This document shows positions 43,530 to 54,008 of a stretch of 64,000 nucleotides of DNA, one piece after another. A model generated the notes under the pieces. That model worked only from the letters and a program-made list of their open reading frames with translations. It was not told the DNA's origin and searched no databases. The DNA lies in assembly GCA_016185345.1 (NCBI GenBank), contig JACPNS010000003.1:62001-126000 (forward strand). Direction: 5' to 3'. Positions within the stretch are counted from its first letter, which is position 1. The number at the start of each line of letters is the position of its first letter. Position numbers and translations under genes: made by a program. This stretch comes from Solirubrobacterales bacterium (GTDB lineage Bacteria > Actinomycetota > Thermoleophilia > Solirubrobacterales > JACPNS01).

Positions 43530-45380
43530 ATGTTCAAGTCGAGCGATTCTCCGGCGCCGACCGCTGAGACCAGCGAGACCGATGCGCGCGCGGTAGAGCG
43601 CGACACGATCAAGCGCAGAAAGCTCGCGCGGATGCTCGTCATGATGCTGACTGCATTGACCGCGACGATGATGGTTCGCGGCTTGGCGCTGCGCCTGGGC
43701 ACCCCGGAGGCGGTCCAGGGCAACATCGTTGCAGCAGTCACCGTCGCGCCGATTCTCATGGTGATCTTCTGGCTTGGGTTCGGCCGACGTTTCCGCAGCT
43801 GCCAGGACGCAGCCAGGTCAAGTGACCCGTCGGTGCGCGAACGCGCAATCAACGAAGCCCTGGCGCTTCCGCTTATCGCCGCGCGGAACTACTCGGTCGT
43901 CTGGATCCTCGGCCTGGTGCCGATCATTCTCGTTGGATCGCTCGTCTCCGGCAGCTGGCGCGAATCCGCATCTGCCGTTCTCACCGATGTAGTGCCATTT
44001 CTGATCGCGATGGGAATCGCAATGTTTACGGTTGTCGAGGCGCACGCGCGCGGAGTCCTGCGCAAGCTCTACGCGGCGTCGGGATATGACGTGGAGCGCA
44101 AGATCCGTCATCCGCTTGGAATTCCGAGACGAGTCACCGCAGTGCTCACCGGCACCGTCCTTGCCACGACGCTGATGATCAGCGGGAGCTTGATCTCGAG
44201 TCTTCTTGGGGCCGGCGGCCCCGGGCGCAGTGACGGCGCTGAGCTGCTGATCCAGATCCCCGTTCTTTTCCTTGTCGTGGCGTCGGTGACCTGGTCGATC
44301 ACCTCGAGCCTCGGCGGATCGATCCGTGAGCTCTCAAGGCAGGTCGAAGCCGTCGCCGGCCGCGACTTGACGCGCCGCGGGGCGGCAACCACAACCGACG
44401 AACTGGGCGAGCTGACCTTCGGCGTCGATCGCATGACTGTCGCCCACGCAGATCTGATTCGCGCGACCCGAGACGTTGCCGCCGACCTGACCTTGAGCAG
44501 CGCCGCCGTTGCCGACAGCAGTGATCAATCGGCGCGAGGCGTGGGCGAGATCGCACACTCGATGCAGGACGTGGTCTCAGGCGCCCAGGTGCAGTTCGAT
44601 CAAGTCGAAGCCGCACGCGCCGCCGCGCAGAAGCTCGAACACGCGGCCGACGTGGCGTCAGAAGAGGTCCGCGGCGCCGCGCAGGTTTCTGCGGGAGCCC
44701 ATGAACTCGCCGACGCCGGTGCCCAGAGCGCACTCGACGCGCGCGACGCGATGAACTCCATGTCTGAGCGCATCGGTAGCGCAAGCGCGGCCGTCGATCA
44801 GCTGGGAGCCGACACCGCGAGCATCGGCCGGATCGTGGAGACGATCTCGGCGATCTCTGATCAGACGAACCTTCTGGCGCTGAACGCGGCGATCGAGGCG
44901 GCTCGCGCTGGCGATCAGGGCCGTGGCTTTGCCGTGGTCGCAGAGGAAGTCCGCATGCTTGCAACGCAGTCGAGCGAGGCCACCGCCGAGATATCGGCGC
45001 TGATTCGTGGAATCGAGAAGACAGTCGCCCACACCGTGCGAGCGGTGGGCGAGGGCAAGTCCGAGGTTGTGCGCAGCGCGAGCGTCGTTGACTCAGCCGG
45101 CGAGCGCTTTCAGGAGATCGCGAACCTGCTCGGTGAGATCGGCGGCCACGTCGAGGCAGTTCAGACCCGCGCCGGCGACGTGACCGGCTCGACTCAGGCT
45201 GTCGGGGACGCGATCGATCGGATCCTTGAGGTCACCGAAACGCTTGCATCGCTCGCCCAGCAGACCTCGGCGAGCACGCAGGAGGCGTCTGCTTCATCTG
45301 AAGAGATCACCAGCTCGGCCGAGACCCTGCGCGCGACCGCGCGCAAGCTCGAGCAGCAGATCTCGGTCTTCAAGGTCTGA
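43530..45380 (+). CDS. Methyl-accepting chemotaxis-like protein, six-helix type (copy 2)
   Basis: 616 residues with the same layout as copy 1: about six N-terminal helices, a HAMP-like segment ([20 protein letters not shown]) and a coiled-coil output domain with [20 protein letters not shown] and [17 protein letters not shown]. The last 40 residues are almost the same as in copy 1 ([27 protein letters not shown]), while the membrane parts differ strongly. This points to an old tandem duplication with the sensory half diverging and the output half conserved. Mixed receptor arrays or heterodimers are possible. Confidence 0.88.
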   Translation: MFKSSDSPAPTAETSETDARAVERDTIKRRKLARMLVMMLTALTATMMVRGLALRLGTPEAVQGNIVAAVTVAPILMVIFWLGFGRRFRSCQDAARSSDPSVRERAINEALALPLIAARNYSVVWILGLVPIILVGSLVSGSWRESASAVLTDVVPFLIAMGIAMFTVVEAHARGVLRKLYAASGYDVERKIRHPLGIPRRVTAVLTGTVLATTLMISGSLISSLLGAGGPGRSDGAELLIQIPVLFLVVASVTWSITSSLGGSIRELSRQVEAVAGRDLTRRGAATTTDELGELTFGVDRMTVAHADLIRATRDVAADLTLSSAAVADSSDQSARGVGEIAHSMQDVVSGAQVQFDQVEAARAAAQKLEHAADVASEEVRGAAQVSAGAHELADAGAQSALDARDAMNSMSERIGSASAAVDQLGADTASIGRIVETISAISDQTNLLALNAAIEAARAGDQGRGFAVVAEEVRMLATQSSEATAEISALIRGIEKTVAHTVRAVGEGKSEVVRSASVVDSAGERFQEIANLLGEIGGHVEAVQTRAGDVTGSTQAVGDAIDRILEVTETLASLAQQTSASTQEASASSEEITSSAETLRATARKLEQQISVFKV

Positions 45381-45386
45381 CTCGCG

Positions 45387-46178
45387 TCAGGACTTGAGCA
45401 GCGCAGGAAGGTCCGCGATCGAGTCGATGATCGCCGCCGGACCGAAGCCGCGTTCGCTCGCGGTGCCGTCGCGATACTTGCCTGTGCGCACGAGGATCCC
45501 CTGGATCCCGCAGGTCTGCGCGCCGTTGACATCTGCCTCGATGTCGTCGCCGACCATGATCGCTGAGTCTGCGTCCACGCCGAGGCTGGCTAGCGCAGCG
45601 TTGAAGAAGTCGTTGGAAGGCTTGCCGACCGTGATCGCGGTGCGGCCGGTCGCGTACTCGAGCGCCGCGGCCCAGGCACCCACGTCGAGCATCAGGCCGT
45701 CGTTGTGCTGCCAGTAGCGATTGTGTTGCAATGCCATCAGCCGCGCGCCGTCCATCAACAGCTTGAAGATCTCATTCATCGTTTCGGCGTTGAAGCGATC
45801 GCCGATGTCGCCGAGCACGACCACGTCGGGGCACTCGCCGGGCTTGGCCTCGTCGAGCGCAGCGAGGTCTTCGCGAAGTGAGTCGCTGACATACAGCCGC
45901 GCCTTGTGCATGTCATGGGTGGAGCAGTACTGCACGGCCATCGCTGCGGGCGTGAGCATCTCGTCCACCGACGCCTCGATGCCGATCGCGTGAAGCCGTG
46001 AGGCGACCTCGGCACGTGATCGCGACGTGGTGTTGGTGACAAGGCGGAGGCCGCTGGAAAGCGCTCGCAGCTCGGCGAGTGCTTCGACGGCTCCTGGAAT
46101 CGGTTCGTCGCCAACGTGCAGGACACCATCGATGTCAAGCAGGATCGCCGGGTCGTGTCTGAGTGAGAGGGGGCTCAC
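45387..46178 (-). CDS. HAD-superfamily phosphatase (NagD/IIA type)
   Basis: 263 residues from the GTG at 46178. HAD motif I is ILLDIDGVLHVGD, motif II is in RLVTNTTSRSR, and motif IV is IMVGDDIEADVNGAQ; a C2 cap lies between. The family includes NagD, phosphoglycolate and LHPP-type phosphatases, so the substrate is open. I place the start at the GTG because TAGGTT stands exactly 7 bases before it; the in-frame TTG three codons upstream overlaps that hexamer. It ends 6 bases from the convergent chemoreceptor gene. Confidence 0.9.
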   Translation of the reverse strand: MSPLSLRHDPAILLDIDGVLHVGDEPIPGAVEALAELRALSSGLRLVTNTTSRSRAEVASRLHAIGIEASVDEMLTPAAMAVQYCSTHDMHKARLYVSDSLREDLAALDEAKPGECPDVVVLGDIGDRFNAETMNEIFKLLMDGARLMALQHNRYWQHNDGLMLDVGAWAAALEYATGRTAITVGKPSNDFFNAALASLGVDADSAIMVGDDIEADVNGAQTCGIQGILVRTGKYRDGTASERGFGPAAIIDSIADLPALLKS

Positions 46179-46185
46179 GGCAGAC

Positions 46186-46191
46186 AACCTA
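46186..46191 (-). promoter_or_regulatory. -10 hexamer TAGGTT before the HAD gene
   Basis: TAGGTT on the minus strand is followed by seven bases and a GTG codon. It is the case where the leaderless rule changes the start choice. Confidence 0.45.
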
Positions 46192-46213
46192 GGCGATCCT
46201 GCCTGCCGATCGC

Positions 46214-46996
46214 TTATCCCACTGTCAGATCTGCCGTCACCTGAGTTAGACGGAAGTTGTTGCCCGACGGGTCGCGGAACCCGACGTCGATGCCGTACGG
46301 CTGCTCGAACGGCTCGTCCGTGAACTCGACGCCGCGGGCTTTGAGCGTTTCGTAGTCCTTGTAGACGTCGTCGGTCGTGAAGAAGATCGTTCCAGCAAAG
46401 CCTTTTGCCATAAGCACATTGATCTGTTCCTTGGTTTCCTCGTCGATCATTGGCGCTCCGGGGACGGCCATCAGGACGATGCCGTGGTCGGCGCCGGGCT
46501 GCCTGACGCTGAGCCAGCGGAAGTCGCCCATCTCGGCGAGGGTGACGTCTTCATGGACTTCGAAGCCCAGCTTCTCGGTGTAGAAGGCGAGCGCCTCGTC
46601 CTGGTCGTGGACCCATAGTTGTGCGTTTTCAGCTCGCATTTGTTGCCCTCGAGCACGAGCCGGAGCGTGGCGCTGGCGGTAGGCGGTGGGCGACTCGCCG
46701 AAGTGCCTGGAAAAGCTCGAAGTGAACGAGCCGACGCTCTTCAGCCCGACACTCAGGCAGATCTCATTGACCTGCCAGTCGGTGTTTCGAAGCAGCGCGG
46801 ATGCGCGCTCCAGCCGACGGGCCAGCAGGTACTTGTGCGGCGGCTCCCCGTAGGTGCGCTTGAACTCGCGCGAGAAGTGCGCGCGTGAGAGTCCGGCGGC
46901 GGCGGCCATCTCCTCGACGCCGATGCCATCGCCGTAGCGGCCGTCGGCCAGATCCTTGGCTTTCAGCAGGTGACGTTCTGGGCTCACGGCGACCAT
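46214..46996 (-). CDS. AraC-type regulator fused to a glyoxalase/VOC domain
   Basis: 260 residues. The N-terminal 115 are a full AraC DNA-binding domain with two helix-turn-helix units: VEEMAAAAGLSRAHFSREFK and VNEICLSVGLKSVGSFTSSF, followed by the typical FGESPTAYRQRH. From about residue 120 to the end is a VOC (glyoxalase/bleomycin-resistance) domain: AQLWVHDQDEALAFYTEKLG, then FEVHEDV, FFTTDDVYKDYETLKARGV and FRDPSGNNFRLTQ. VOC here probably acts as the ligand sensor. The ATG at 46996 is 6 bases after a TAGATT hexamer. It is divergent from the enoate reductase gene, a likely target. Confidence 0.9.
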   Translation of the reverse strand: MVAVSPERHLLKAKDLADGRYGDGIGVEEMAAAAGLSRAHFSREFKRTYGEPPHKYLLARRLERASALLRNTDWQVNEICLSVGLKSVGSFTSSFSRHFGESPTAYRQRHAPARARGQQMRAENAQLWVHDQDEALAFYTEKLGFEVHEDVTLAEMGDFRWLSVRQPGADHGIVLMAVPGAPMIDEETKEQINVLMAKGFAGTIFFTTDDVYKDYETLKARGVEFTDEPFEQPYGIDVGFRDPSGNNFRLTQVTADLTVG

Positions 46997-47002
46997 GCGG
47001 TC

Positions 47003-47008
47003 AATCTA
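47003..47008 (-). promoter_or_regulatory. -10 hexamer TAGATT before the AraC-VOC gene
   Basis: TAGATT on the minus strand stands 6 bases before the ATG at 46996. It shares a 73-base divergent region with the hexamer of the enoate reductase gene. Confidence 0.5.
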
Positions 47009-47056
47009 ACGTACAACTCGCTTGTCGGGCTGCTCTCAATCCAACCCTTCAACTTG

Positions 47057-47062
47057 TACCGT
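47057..47062 (+). promoter_or_regulatory. -10 hexamer TACCGT before the enoate reductase gene
   Basis: TACCGT stands 7 bases before the ATG at 47070; no ribosome binding site is visible between them. Confidence 0.45.
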
Positions 47063-47069
47063 CACCCCC

Positions 47070-49097
47070 ATGAGCGACTACCCCCACCTCCTCGAACCCC
47101 TCGATTTTGGCCACACCAAGCTGCGCAACCGCGTCGTGATGGGCTCGATGCACGTCAAGCTCGAAGACCGCGCCGCAGACATCAAGAAGCTCGCCGCCTA
47201 CTTCGCCGCCCGCGCCAAGGGTGGCGCTGGGCTGATGGTCACCGGGGGCTACTCGCCGAACCGCCGGGGCTGGTTGCTTCCGTTCGCCGGGGAGATGGTC
47301 TCCAGCCGTGACGCCCGCCGGCACCAGACCGTCACCAACGCCGTGCACGCCGAAGATGGAAAGATCGCCCTCCAGATTCTTCACGCCGGCCGCTACTCGT
47401 ATCACCCGTTCTCGCTCAGCGCCTCGAGCAGCAAGTCGCCGATCACGCCGTTCTCGGCCAAGGGAATGAGCTCGCGCATCGTTGAGAAGACCGTGAACGA
47501 TTTCGCCGATGCAGCGGTGCTCGCTCGCGAAGCCGGCTACGACGCCGTCGAGATCATGGGCTCGGAGGGCTACTTGATCAACCAGTTCCTCGCCCCGCGA
47601 ACCAACAAGCGCGACGACGACTGGGGCGGCACGCCAGAAAATCGCCGCCGCTTCCCGACCGAGATCGTCAAGGCCGTCCGCGAGAAGGTCGGCGAGGATT
47701 TTCTGGTGATCTACCGGATCTCCGCGCTGGACCTAGTTGACGAAGGCCAGACGATCGACGAGATCCTCGCGCTCGCCGACGAGATCGAGCAGGCAGGCGC
47801 GTCGATGCTCACGACCGGAATCGGCTGGCACGAGGCGCGCGTACCGACGATCGTCACCTCGGTGCCCCGCGCTGCCTTCGCCGACCAGACCGCCACGATC
47901 AAGCAGGTCGTGGACATACCCGTGGTTGCCTCGAACCGCATCAACATGCCCGACCAGGCCGAGCAGTTGCTCGCCGAGGGCAAGGCCGATCTTGTGCAGA
48001 TGGCGCGGCCGTTCCTGGCCGACCCGGAGTGGGTAAACAAGGCTGCTGCTGGCAAGTCGCAGCTGATCAACACCTGCATTGCGTGCAACCAGGCGTGCCT
48101 GGACCACACCTTCAAGAACAAGCGCGCGACCTGCCTGGTCAATCCGCGCGCGGCATATGAGACGGAGCTGATCCTTTCGCCGGTCGAGGCGCCGCGCCGA
48201 ATCGCAGTTGTCGGCGCGGGTCCTGCCGGGCTTGCATGCTCAACCGGTCTCGCCGAGCGCGGCCACAACGTCACTCTGTTCGAGGCCTCGGATGAAATTG
48301 GCGGGCAGTTCAATCTGGCGCGCCGCATCCCGGGCAAGGAAGAGTTCGACGAGACGATTCGCTACTTCGACGCGCTGCTCGATGAGCAGGGCGTGGAGCG
48401 TCGCTTCGGCGAGCGCGTCACTGCCGAGCAACTGCGCGGAGAGAACTTCGATTCTGTGGTCGTCGCGACCGGCGTCGAGGGGCGAACACCCTCGATCCCC
48501 GGCGTCGAGCACGCGAAGGTCCGCTCCTACACCGAGGCGATCGAAGACCCGGAAGGCAACGGCAAGACAGTCGCCGTGATCGGCGCAGGCGGAATCGGCT
48601 TCGACGTTTCCGAGTTGCTGACCAACGAGGAATCCCCGACGCTCGATCTCGCTGCCTGGAAGCAGGAGTGGGGAGTCGCACCCGAACAGGAGACGCGAGG
48701 CGGGATCATCGAACCCGACGTGCCGACATCCCCGCGCAAAGTCGTCCTGCTCCAGCGCAAGGACGAGTCACTCGGCCGCGGGCTTGGCAAGACGAGCGGC
48801 TGGGTCCACCGAGCGGTGCTTCAGAAGAAGCAGGTCGAGATGATCAAGGGCGCGCGCTACAACAGGATCGATGACGACGGCCTGCACATCAGCCTCGGCA
48901 GGGAACACGACGAGTCGCGAACGATCGCGGCCGACACGATCGTGCTCTGCGCGGGGCAAGAATCCGTTCGAGGGCTGTTCGACGAGTTGATCGCTGCTGG
49001 CGTTGATGCCCACCTGATCGGCGGGGCGGACGTGGCCGCTGAGGTTGATGCCAAGCGGGCGATCCGCCAGGGCACGGAGCTTGCTGCCCAGCTCTAG
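47070..49097 (+). CDS. NADH:flavin oxidoreductase / 2,4-dienoyl-CoA reductase-like (FadH type)
   Basis: 675 residues, old-yellow-enzyme superfamily. N-terminal TIM barrel with FMN (GHTKLRNRVVMGSMHVKLED, then LQILHAGRYSYHPF). Next is a 4Fe-4S cluster motif, CIACNQACLDH and a later Cys in RATCLVNP. The C-terminal half has two Rossmann units: IAVVGAGPAGLACSTGLAER for FAD and KTVAVIGAGGIGFDVSELL for NAD(P)H. This is the layout of FadH, which reduces polyunsaturated acyl-CoA, and of related enone or dehalogenating reductases. The AraC-VOC regulator is divergent from it. Confidence 0.9.
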   Translation: MSDYPHLLEPLDFGHTKLRNRVVMGSMHVKLEDRAADIKKLAAYFAARAKGGAGLMVTGGYSPNRRGWLLPFAGEMVSSRDARRHQTVTNAVHAEDGKIALQILHAGRYSYHPFSLSASSSKSPITPFSAKGMSSRIVEKTVNDFADAAVLAREAGYDAVEIMGSEGYLINQFLAPRTNKRDDDWGGTPENRRRFPTEIVKAVREKVGEDFLVIYRISALDLVDEGQTIDEILALADEIEQAGASMLTTGIGWHEARVPTIVTSVPRAAFADQTATIKQVVDIPVVASNRINMPDQAEQLLAEGKADLVQMARPFLADPEWVNKAAAGKSQLINTCIACNQACLDHTFKNKRATCLVNPRAAYETELILSPVEAPRRIAVVGAGPAGLACSTGLAERGHNVTLFEASDEIGGQFNLARRIPGKEEFDETIRYFDALLDEQGVERRFGERVTAEQLRGENFDSVVVATGVEGRTPSIPGVEHAKVRSYTEAIEDPEGNGKTVAVIGAGGIGFDVSELLTNEESPTLDLAAWKQEWGVAPEQETRGGIIEPDVPTSPRKVVLLQRKDESLGRGLGKTSGWVHRAVLQKKQVEMIKGARYNRIDDDGLHISLGREHDESRTIAADTIVLCAGQESVRGLFDELIAAGVDAHLIGGADVAAEVDAKRAIRQGTELAAQL

Positions 49098-49321
49098 GTA
49101 TTTCGCCCGGCCGCGACAGAAGTTAGATCTTTCGAAAAGGACTCTCGGCTTGATTCTGGTTGGGCTAATCGTGGCAATCGCTGTTCCGTCGTCTGTGTAA
49201 CAAGGGCTACGGCCAGACGTCGGCATTCCTCTTGCAACTGGTCCTTTCGCCTAACTGCGTCGCCGCGATGGGTGAACGCGTCAGCGCGATCCCGCAGATC
49301 AAAAGCCCGCCGGCTACTGAC

Positions 49322-49552
49322 TCACTCAAAGACCATCACCTCCGGCGGGTTGCCGGCGAGGATCTCCTCGCGCATCGCCTGGCAGATCGGGCAGTCGTCC
49401 TCGATGTCGTCGAGCGTCATCGCTCGGACTGTGGGCTCGCCGCCCATCGCGGTCGGATCCCCGATTATCTGAATCGTTTCTGCGGGTGCGATCGGCTTTT
49501 GCATACGGCGCCGACGACTCGCCTTTCTTGTGTTATTGGTTGATTTGCTCAT
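49322..49552 (-). CDS. Small acidic protein with a CPIC motif
   Basis: 76 residues. A basic N-terminus (RKASRRRRMQKP) is followed by a hydrophobic/acidic stretch and the C-terminal block IEDDCPICQAMREEILAGNP. The C-x2-C pair could bind zinc or act in redox chemistry; two ligands alone suggest a dimer or a partner. Translation may instead begin at the internal ATG at 49504 (60 residues). The frame is clean and GC-typical, and no gene lies opposite. No family recognised with certainty. Divergent from the SRPBCC gene, with 65 bases between starts. Confidence 0.6.
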   Translation of the reverse strand: MSKSTNNTRKASRRRRMQKPIAPAETIQIIGDPTAMGGEPTVRAMTLDDIEDDCPICQAMREEILAGNPPEVMVFE

Positions 49553-49617
49553 GCTCTTCAGTCAACAGTTCGCCGCGTGACGTTTCAAGACAGATATGCA
49601 ACGATTTGGGAACGGCG

Positions 49618-50207
49618 ATGAAAACCTTCAGCAAAATCGCGCTGGGCGGCGCTGCGGTCGCTTGGATCTACCACTTCGTGCTTCGCGATCCGATCCTCAA
49701 TTGGGGCGCGAGCAACGCAGAGGTTGCCGCCACACTGCCCGGTGACGAACTGCTCCCCGCGGCCGACGGAGTGTCAACCCGCGCGATCACGATCGACGCC
49801 CCGCCCAGCGCTGTCTGGCCCTGGATCGTCCAGATAGGTCCGTACCCACGCGGCGGTGTCTACACATACGACTGGATCGAGAATCTCTTCGGCCTGCAGA
49901 TGCACAGCACAAGCGAGGTGCTCGAAGAATTTCAGCACCCGCAGCTGGGCGAGGAGATTGGGTTCGGCGAGAACAAGATGGTGCTGTCGCTGCTCGAACC
50001 TCAGCGGTCGATCGCATGGCGCTCTCGCGATGGAAACTGGGTCTGGTCCTTCAATCTGATTGAGGACGCGGGTCACACGCGCTTCATCAGCAGAAATCGA
50101 TTTCGGCTGCAGCGCATCGTGGACAGGGTTGGCATGGTCCCGATGATCCCCGGTTCATTGGTGATGGAGCGCAAGATGCTCTTCGGCATCAAAGAACGTG
50201 CCGAAGC

Positions 50208-50217
<10 letters not shown>
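49618..50217 (+). CDS. SRPBCC/START-like protein
   Basis: 199 residues. One hydrophobic helix at the N-terminus (KIALGGAAVAWIYHFVL) may anchor it. The rest fits the SRPBCC fold: TRAITIDAPPSAVWPWIVQI near residue 60, then GGVYTYDWIENLFGL, and the late strand-helix part ISRNRFRLQRIVDR. Such proteins have a deep cavity for hydrophobic ligands; none can be named. The start follows GGGAACGGCG, a weak site. The last 10 bases overlap the 3' end of the convergent GGDEF gene. Confidence 0.85.
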
Positions 50218-52487
<2,270 letters not shown>

Positions 52488-52576
52488 TCCATGAGTCCTC
52501 GCACGGGCCCGAGAGCCGGTGGCCATCCGTGGCCATGGATCCCGTCTGCTTCGAAACTAGATTCGGCCACTTAGAT

Positions 52577-52618
52577 ACAAAACAATCACGATCCGGCGAA
52601 ATGGGTCCGATTGTTTGT
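52577..52618. repeat. Interrupted inverted repeat upstream of the GGDEF gene
   Basis: ACAAAACAATC and GATTGTTTGT form arms (one bulged base) around a 21-base middle that itself has weak pairing (GATCC/GGGTC). It is AT-rich compared with its surroundings and lies in the divergent region between the GGDEF gene and the flavoprotein gene. It could be a regulator site or an RNA hairpin. Confidence 0.4.
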
Positions 52619-52766
52619 CCGATCGAACTACAAACCACGTGGCGAGGTGCTTTTTGATCGCGGTTTTCTGGGTTGGCGATGCCGAGCAGCGCACCGGAGA
52701 TCGCGGTGAGAACCATCCACTTCACTCGCATCTGTGTCGCGGTGTCTGGCGGATGGCGATTGGGAC

Positions 52767-52772
52767 TAGGAT
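52767..52772 (+). promoter_or_regulatory. -10 hexamer TAGGAT before the flavoprotein gene
   Basis: TAGGAT stands 7 bases before the ATG at 52780. This favours 52780 over the ATG at 52771, which overlaps the hexamer. Confidence 0.5.
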
Positions 52773-52779
52773 GGCCCCC

Positions 52780-53919
52780 ATGCGCATCCTCGTACTCGGC
52801 GCCGGCTTTGGCGGCCTCGAACTCACCACGACGCTCGCCGAGGAGTTCGGCGGCGAACTCGAAATCACCGTGATCGACAGGACCGACTCGTTCGTGTTCG
52901 GTTTCTCAAAGCTCGACGTGATGTTCGGACGCGTGACCGAAGAACACGTCAAGCACAGCTACGCCGACTTTGTCCACCCCGGAGTCAGCTTCGTTCAGGC
53001 CGAGATAACGAAGATCAACGGTACTGCCAAGCGCGTCGAAACCAGTGCCGGAGAATTCGAGGCGGACATCCTCGTCGTCGGGCTCGGCGCCGACCTCGAT
53101 TGCAGCGTCACGCCGGGACTGGCCGCTGGAGTGAACGAGTTCTACACCGAGCAAGGTGCCTTCGCGCTGCGCGATCGGATCGCTGGATTCGAGGGCGGCA
53201 AAGTCGTTATCGGGGTTATTTCAGCGCCATTCAAGTGCCCGCCCGCGCCAAGCGAAACGGCGCTGTTGATGCACGACCACCTGACTGGTGCGGGTTTGCG
53301 CGACCAGTCGTCGATCGCATTGGTAATGCCCTTCGGTCGCCCGATCCCTCCATCGCCCGACGCATCCGCCGCCCTGATCGAGGCATTCGGCGAGCGCGAC
53401 ATTGACTGGCACGCACAGACGGCAATCGTGAGCGTGGACGACGAACTCGGCGTCGCCACAACCGATGACGGCACCGAGATTCCCTATGACCTGTTCCTTG
53501 GCGTTCCGCACCACCGCGCGCCCGACGTCGTGCTCGAGTCAGATGTTTCGAGTGAAGGCTGGATTCCGGTCGATCCGCTCACTCTTGAAACCCCGATCGA
53601 CGGCGTCTACGCGATCGGCGATGTGGCAGCAGTCGGCACGCCGAAAGCTGGGGTGTTTGCCGAAGGTCAGGGCAAGGCAGCTGCCGTCAGCATCGCCGCG
53701 CGCATCCGTGGAGACAAGTCGGACGCAAGCTACGACGGGCACGGCGTTTGTTACATCGAGTTCGGCGAGGAGCAGATCGGCATGGTCGATGTGACCTTCT
53801 TCGGCGACGAGAAGTCTGCCGCGCTGGTCGGACCAGATGTGGCGTACATCGCCGGCAAGGCCGAATTTGGAACCAGCAGGATCAAGCGCTGGTTCGGCAA
53901 TGACTGGACCGCGACCTAG
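52780..53919 (+). CDS. Sulfide:quinone oxidoreductase-like FAD protein
   Basis: 379 residues, pyridine nucleotide-disulfide oxidoreductase fold. FAD site MRILVLGAGFGGLELTTTLA; second FAD contact VYAIGDVAAVGTPKAGVFAE. The SQR/flavocytochrome c motif is visible as APFKCPPAPSETALL, giving one redox Cys, and a second Cys lies in GHGVCYIEFG near the C-terminus, as in the family. The C-terminal membrane-binding helix of true SQR is short here (SRIKRWFGNDW). It may oxidise sulfide or another donor, or be an NADH dehydrogenase-like homologue. It stands alone between signalling genes. Confidence 0.82.
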   Translation: MRILVLGAGFGGLELTTTLAEEFGGELEITVIDRTDSFVFGFSKLDVMFGRVTEEHVKHSYADFVHPGVSFVQAEITKINGTAKRVETSAGEFEADILVVGLGADLDCSVTPGLAAGVNEFYTEQGAFALRDRIAGFEGGKVVIGVISAPFKCPPAPSETALLMHDHLTGAGLRDQSSIALVMPFGRPIPPSPDASAALIEAFGERDIDWHAQTAIVSVDDELGVATTDDGTEIPYDLFLGVPHHRAPDVVLESDVSSEGWIPVDPLTLETPIDGVYAIGDVAAVGTPKAGVFAEGQGKAAAVSIAARIRGDKSDASYDGHGVCYIEFGEEQIGMVDVTFFGDEKSAALVGPDVAYIAGKAEFGTSRIKRWFGNDWTAT

Positions 53920-53934
53920 CCGCAGCTAGTCGGT

Positions 53935-53956
53935 CGGGAACGGGACGAGGTTCCCG
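53935..53956 (+). terminator. Hairpin between the flavoprotein and LOV kinase genes
   Basis: CGGGAAC, eight bases, GTTCCCG: seven base pairs in the 89-base region between two convergent genes. No T-run follows, so a terminator role rests on position only. Confidence 0.3.
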
Positions 53957-54008
53957 CCTGTGACCTCGCTGAGCGCAACGCCGGCGTCCGATGCTCAACC
54001 TTCTTTGC

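Noticed and set aside
49135-49200. TTG frame encoding a 16-residue hydrophobic peptide after AAAAGGA
   Set aside because: Ribosome binding site and hydrophobicity are suggestive, but the frame is too short and the start is TTG; chance is likely.
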